Shown here piece after piece: positions 5,164 to 6,521 of a stretch of DNA of 6,521 nucleotides. A model generated the notes under the pieces. That model had not been told where the DNA came from. It searched no databases and saw only the letters and a program-made list of their open reading frames with translations. Source of the DNA: Candidatus Bathyarchaeota archaeon (GTDB taxonomy: Archaea; Thermoproteota; Bathyarchaeia; TCS64); the NCBI GenBank assembly GCA_937877765.1, contig CALGBN010000304.1, forward strand, positions 1-6,521, given 5' to 3'. A program made the position numbers and the translations under genes. The first letter of the stretch is position 1. Each line of letters starts with the position of its first letter.

Positions 5164-5859
5164 ATGCGACTGGACTACGAGTCCCAGACCAGAGAGTTCG
5201 ATGCCGTCTGGGAGCAACGATACCAATCTCCATTCATCCTAGAGAGCTGGACTGATAACGATTGGTCTAAGGGAAGAACAAAGTACCTTACATTCCTCAT
5301 CAAGATCAACGACCAGTCCATAAAGAAGCAGGTAACGATAGTCCAAGAAAAACTAGCGGAATACAGATGCATAGACCCCTTTCCACTAGACTATCTTCAC
5401 CTAACGGTCAAAGAGATAGGGCTTTTTCTCGTAGAAGAGAAGATAGCTGATGATGAGATTACCCGAGCAGAGTTAGGGCTTTTGATTGATAAGGCGGGGA
5501 AAATAATCAAACAATACGAGTCTTTTGAGATAAATCTGGAGAGACTGAACAACTTCAAGGCTGTGGTGTGCGTGGAGGGACACGATGGAGGAGTAATTCG
5601 AGAGATCAACAAGAACCTAGGGGAAAAATTGAGATTAAAATCACTAATCCATGACCCAGTGTTTCTCCCACACATGAGCATAACCCAGTACAAGAGCACT
5701 GAAGACTATCAGGAGCTTATACAATACTTGGAGAAAGAACGTGACACAAGTATAGGAACATTGATTGTGGACAACGTGGAGCTCGTGACTGCACATTTAC
5801 CCATTTCTGGAAAATATCCTAGGATCGAGATACTTGAGGAGTTCCCTCTGAAACATTAA
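5164..5859 (+). CDS. 2H phosphoesterase superfamily protein (LigT/2'-5' RNA ligase-like)
   Basis: A 231-residue protein with the two catalytic motifs of the 2H superfamily: H79-L-T81-V and H170-M-S172-I, about 90 residues apart as expected for the two-lobed fold. The histidines act as acid and base on 2',3'-cyclic phosphates or 2'-5' linkages in RNA and nucleotides; this is family knowledge. An N-terminal extension of about 40 residues (DAVWEQRYQSPFILESW) precedes the first lobe strand TKYLTFLIKI (39-48), so the protein is longer than ThpR/LigT (about 180-190). No recognisable extra domain is present. It starts 25 bases after the FMN-barrel gene and is followed by a hydrolase on the same strand; both flanks carry TATA candidates, so an operon is not required. 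The exact substrate is unknown; RNA end processing or cyclic nucleotide cleavage are possibilities. Confidence 0.85.
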   Translation: MRLDYESQTREFDAVWEQRYQSPFILESWTDNDWSKGRTKYLTFLIKINDQSIKKQVTIVQEKLAEYRCIDPFPLDYLHLTVKEIGLFLVEEKIADDEITRAELGLLIDKAGKIIKQYESFEINLERLNNFKAVVCVEGHDGGVIREINKNLGEKLRLKSLIHDPVFLPHMSITQYKSTEDYQELIQYLEKERDTSIGTLIVDNVELVTAHLPISGKYPRIEILEEFPLKH

Positions 5860-5861
5860 AT
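5855..5861 (+). promoter_or_regulatory. TATA box for the alpha/beta hydrolase gene
   Basis: ATTAAAT, centred 27 bases before the ATG at 5885, overlaps the end of the preceding gene (stop TAA at 5857-5859). Predicts a leaderless transcript. Confidence 0.5.
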
Positions 5862-5884
5862 CCCGTCTTACCAACGCATATCAC

Positions 5885-6451
5885 ATGATAACCGAGAGAT
5901 GGCACAAGGCAGGAGAGACACGACTCAACTACGCCAGCACAGAAGGAAAAGCTCCACCACTGGTGCTTCTACATGGCACAGCAAACATGTGGCAAGCCTT
6001 CCAGCTGCTTATACCTGAGTTATCCACACGTTGGAAGGTCTATGCACCAGATTTCAGAGGACACGGCTCATCAATGCACACAGAGGAATATGGATTCGGC
6101 TACTATGTTGAGGACACGGTTCATTTCCTCAGACATGCAGTAGTTGAACCAGCTGTTCTATTTGGACACAGTCTCGGGGGAAGAGTAGCCACAAAGATAG
6201 CTGCAGAGCACCCTGACCTTGTACGAGGCTTGATTCTCGGTGATAGCAGTCTCAAGGAGCCGGTTCCATCTGATAGAATGAGGCATACGTTTGGTGGATT
6301 AATCAAGGTCATCGAGGAGCAGAAAACCACGCAGAGCATATACAAGGCTCTCAAGGAGGCTGACCCTGATGACTTCAACCCAACCTATGGAATGTACCGG
6401 GCGAAAAGCCTGAGTAAACTGGACCCAAACCTGCTGAGAAGCATCATCGAT
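5885..6451 (+). CDS. Alpha/beta hydrolase, N-terminal 189 residues (cut by adapter)
   Basis: An alpha/beta hydrolase-fold enzyme in its first two thirds. It has an oxyanion-hole HG (30-31) after strand PPLVLLHG, a DFRGHG turn (56-61) and a nucleophile elbow GHSLGG with S96. The following GLILGDSS (strand 6, about 114-121) and the start of the cap region (about 122-189) are present. The catalytic acid and histidine would lie in the missing C-terminal part; complete members have about 250-280 residues. The fold covers esterases, lipases, C-C hydrolases and dehalogenases, and nothing here decides among them. Genuine sequence ends at 6451, where adapter DNA begins in frame and without a stop, so a longer product ending in LSLIHISEPTRPLYISY and beyond is false. 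The ATG fits the TATA box at 5855-5861. Confidence 0.9.
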
Positions 6452-6521
6452 CTGTCTCTTATACACATCTCCGAGCCCACGAGACCTCTCTACATCTCGT
6501 ATGCCGTCTTCTGCTTGAAAA
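6452..6521 (+). other. Untrimmed Nextera/Illumina i7 adapter (not biological)
   Basis: The stretch matches a library adapter end to end. It starts with the 19-base Tn5 mosaic end CTGTCTCTTATACACATCT (6452-6470). Next come the Nextera read-2 remainder CCGAGCCCACGAGAC (6471-6485), an 8-base index CTCTCTAC (6486-6493, the sequence I recall as Nextera N707), the P7 primer sequence from ATCTCGTATGCC to CTGCTTG (6494-6517) and four trailing A. The boundary may be off by a base or so through chance matches. Confidence 0.99.

Noticed and set aside
4875..5699. Secondary open frames within the FMN-barrel and 2H phosphoesterase genes
   Set aside because: Both genes beneath have clear motifs in their own frames; the shadows have none.
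6121..6378. Minus-strand open frame inside the alpha/beta hydrolase
   Set aside because: It is antisense to the GHSLGG region and shows no recognisable protein features.
6452..6470. Transposon end (Tn5 mosaic end) as a natural mobile element
   Set aside because: It is followed by read-2, index and P7 sequences in library order, so it is a preparation artefact.

Overview
The window looks archaeal, from a mid-GC genome. Three things support this. Most genes have an AT-rich TATA-like box centred about 25-29 bases before their start codon, so the transcripts would be leaderless or nearly so. The lyase, the ClpP-fold protease and the dUTPase-like protein read like archaeal versions of their families. 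Bacterial -35/-10 promoters and strong ribosome binding sites are largely missing. I cannot fix the phylum; an uncultivated lineage such as an Asgard (Thorarchaeia-like) archaeon is only a guess. The last 70 bases are not biological: they are an untrimmed Nextera/Illumina adapter, so this is a contig end from a short-read assembly.

Left third (1-1980, minus strand, read right to left): a membrane-anchored SDH/ClpP-class serine protease, a dUTPase/dCTP-deaminase family protein that lacks the expected deaminase glutamate, and the N-terminal third or so of argininosuccinate lyase (argH), cut by the window edge. Each has its own plausible TATA box, so this is a compact run of same-strand genes rather than a clear operon.

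Centre (1981-3421): a divergent regulatory region carries a perfect 8-bp inverted repeat (2016-2037) and a second dyad wrapped round a TATA box (2043-2057). To its right is a two-gene operon: a six-helix membrane protein of unknown function, then a small winged-helix regulator overlapping it by 8 bases. The layout suggests an autoregulated regulator/membrane-protein module whose operator may also touch the divergent protease. A 413-base gap follows, with a strong TATA box and a short reading frame that looks frameshifted.

Right half (3422-6451): an MFS transporter of the fosmidomycin-resistance-like type (minus), then three plus-strand genes, each with its own predicted promoter: a pyridoxamine-phosphate-oxidase-like FMN split-barrel protein, a 2H phosphoesterase with both HxTx-type motifs, and the N-terminal part of an alpha/beta hydrolase. 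The hydrolase is cut at 6451, where the adapter begins; because the adapter has no stop in that frame, a naive gene call adds a false 23-residue tail.
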